A stretch of 16,112 nt of DNA from NCBI GenBank assembly GCA_002398515.1, contig DGZL01000065.1, positions 1 to 16,112 of the forward strand. Direction: 5' to 3'. Below are positions 15,467 to 16,112 of the stretch, in pieces (position 1 is the first letter of the stretch; every line of letters starts with the position of its first letter). The notes below the pieces were generated by a model. It saw only the letters and a list, made by a program, of their open reading frames with translations, did no database searches and had not been told where the DNA came from. The DNA comes from Firmicutes bacterium UBA4981 (GTDB lineage Bacteria; Bacillota; SHA-98; UBA4971). Position numbers and translations under genes: made by a program.

Positions 15467-15874
15467 GTGAGTACCTCTATTTGTCGACAACGGAGTCCAA
15501 CCGTTTACAAAAAGTTAAAGACGGTTGAGACCGAGAATTCAAGGTATCTGAATCTGGTCAAATCGATTCAGCCCGGAGATCGCATAGCAATTAAGACGAC
15601 ATATCTAAAGAAACATAACCTACCCTTCGATAACCGGGGACATAGGGTATCGATCATGGACATTAAGGCCATCAGCACTGTGTTGGAAAACCCGGGGGAC
15701 GGCCACATTCTCAAGGAGGATTGGGAGCCTGTGGAACCCTCGCGGGAGTGGTACTTTTTCACCTACGACAAGGGGGTGTGGAGTATCCTGCGTGAAGGCT
15801 GGATGACGGGCGGGCTGATCAATTTTGCCTTTGAGCCCATCTTCCACACCCTTGAAAATGCAAACGATGAATAA
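15467..15874 (+). pseudogene. Fragment of an McrB-like restriction protein (region ahead of the AAA+ domain)
   Basis: The open frame encodes up to 135 aa. Residues from about 25 (YLNLVKSIQPGDRIAIKTTY, then LPFDNRGHRVSIMDIKAI, DGHILKEDWEPVEPSREWYF and a Trp-rich end) match, from memory, the conserved block that precedes the AAA+ GTPase domain in McrB-like type IV restriction proteins. The DNA-binding N-terminus and the whole AAA+ domain are absent; the frame is closed by TGA at 15455 and TAA at 15872. The GTG at 15467 has no good ribosome binding site. Composition is GC-richer than the preceding nuclease gene. It is most likely a deletion remnant, perhaps cut off by the insertion sequence next to it. 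A functional stand-alone domain is possible but less likely. Confidence 0.65.
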
Positions 15875-15930
15875 TTTTGCCCAAGGAATTTACATACCTG
15901 AGGATAACTGGTAATCACTTACTTATACTT

Positions 15931-15967
15931 TTTCTCTCTTAGCTTTCCAATAGAGCTAAGGGAGGGA
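15931..15967 (+). promoter_or_regulatory. Hairpin enclosing the Shine-Dalgarno site of the transposase gene
   Basis: CTCTCTTAGCT (15934-15944) pairs with AGCTAAGGGAG (15954-15964) over 11 bp with one G-U pair and a 9-nt loop; up to three further weaker pairs extend the base. The 3' strand contains the GGGAGG ribosome binding site of the transposase start at 15973, so folding would hide it. TATACT (15925-15930) is a possible -10 box just upstream. Confidence 0.6.
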
Positions 15968-15972
15968 TTCTC

Positions 15973-16112
15973 GTGGTACGTTCTTACCGTATGGGCTCAT
16001 CCGCCGTCGTCGGCGCCATGTGTGACGCCATTAAACTGGTGGAGGCCATAGCTGCTTCTGTATCCTGGGACGAAAATCAGTGCCGTTTGTCGCCCGGAAC
16101 CAGAGTGAAGGC
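15973..16112 (+). mobile_element. 5' end of an IS1634/DUF4277-type transposase gene (cut by the window edge)
   Basis: The partial frame begins at GTG 15973 behind GGGAGG (6-base spacing) and stays open for 46 codons to the window end. The peptide begins VVRSYRMGSSAVV and continues through DAIKLVEAIAASVSWDENQ to CRLSPGTRVKA. The pattern of an N-terminal helix, a W-D-x-x-Q-C motif and L-S-P-G is that of DUF4277, the N-terminal domain of IS1634 family transposases. The DDE catalytic core lies beyond the window. The left end of the IS must lie between the McrB fragment and the gene (about 15875-15960), but its terminal repeat cannot be defined without the right end. Confidence 0.7.

Noticed and set aside
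1..16112. CRISPR array, integrase gene or att repeat
   Set aside because: No regularly spaced direct repeats, no tyrosine or serine recombinase frame, and no second copy of the tRNA 3' end were seen.

Overview
The window is an accessory, defence-rich stretch of a bacterial chromosome, most likely a low-to-medium GC Gram-positive (Firmicutes/Clostridia, possibly Peptococcaceae-like). That guess rests on the strong AGGAGG-type Shine-Dalgarno sites, the TTG/GTG starts, the consensus TTGACA-17-TAAAAT promoter of the tRNA, and a REP-like inverted repeat. No housekeeping protein gene is present to fix the taxon.

Left flank (1-1300): a complete tRNA-Ala(GGC) gene with its own promoter and rho-independent terminator, then a perfect 29-bp inverted repeat made of two REP-like palindromes. 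After it comes a decayed C-terminal remnant of an S8 (subtilisin-like) peptidase, broken by at least two frame changes and lacking its catalytic part.

Core (1301-13717): six intact, same-strand, tightly packed genes that look like one operon: a PLD-like/SNF2 helicase, a DUF4391 protein, a SIR2 protein, a HerA-type ATPase, a type III DNA adenine methyltransferase (Mod), and a type III restriction subunit (Res) with helicase motifs and a C-terminal PD-(D/E)xK nuclease. Helicase, DUF4391, Mod and Res are, from memory, a recurring type III restriction-modification cassette. SIR2 plus HerA is a separately known anti-phage pair (NAD+ depletion by the SIR2 partner in complex with the HerA hexamer). 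Here the pair sits between DUF4391 and Mod and is visibly more AT-rich, which suggests a second defence system inserted into the first one's operon. The likely logic is layered: Mod/Res discriminates and cuts unmodified DNA, the helicase and DUF4391 help in an unknown way, and SIR2-HerA gives an abortive-infection response if cutting fails.

Right flank (13718-16112): an AT-rich two-gene unit, consisting of an unrecognised 206-aa protein (TTG start) and a 304-aa coiled-coil protein with a C-terminal PD-(D/E)xK nuclease core, which may be an undescribed small defence module. It is followed by a fragment of an McrB-like protein and then the 5' end of an IS1634/DUF4277-type transposase, whose Shine-Dalgarno site is enclosed in a hairpin. 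Intact defence genes are thus flanked on both sides by remains of older ones, next to a tRNA gene and an insertion sequence, as expected of a defence island with rapid turnover.
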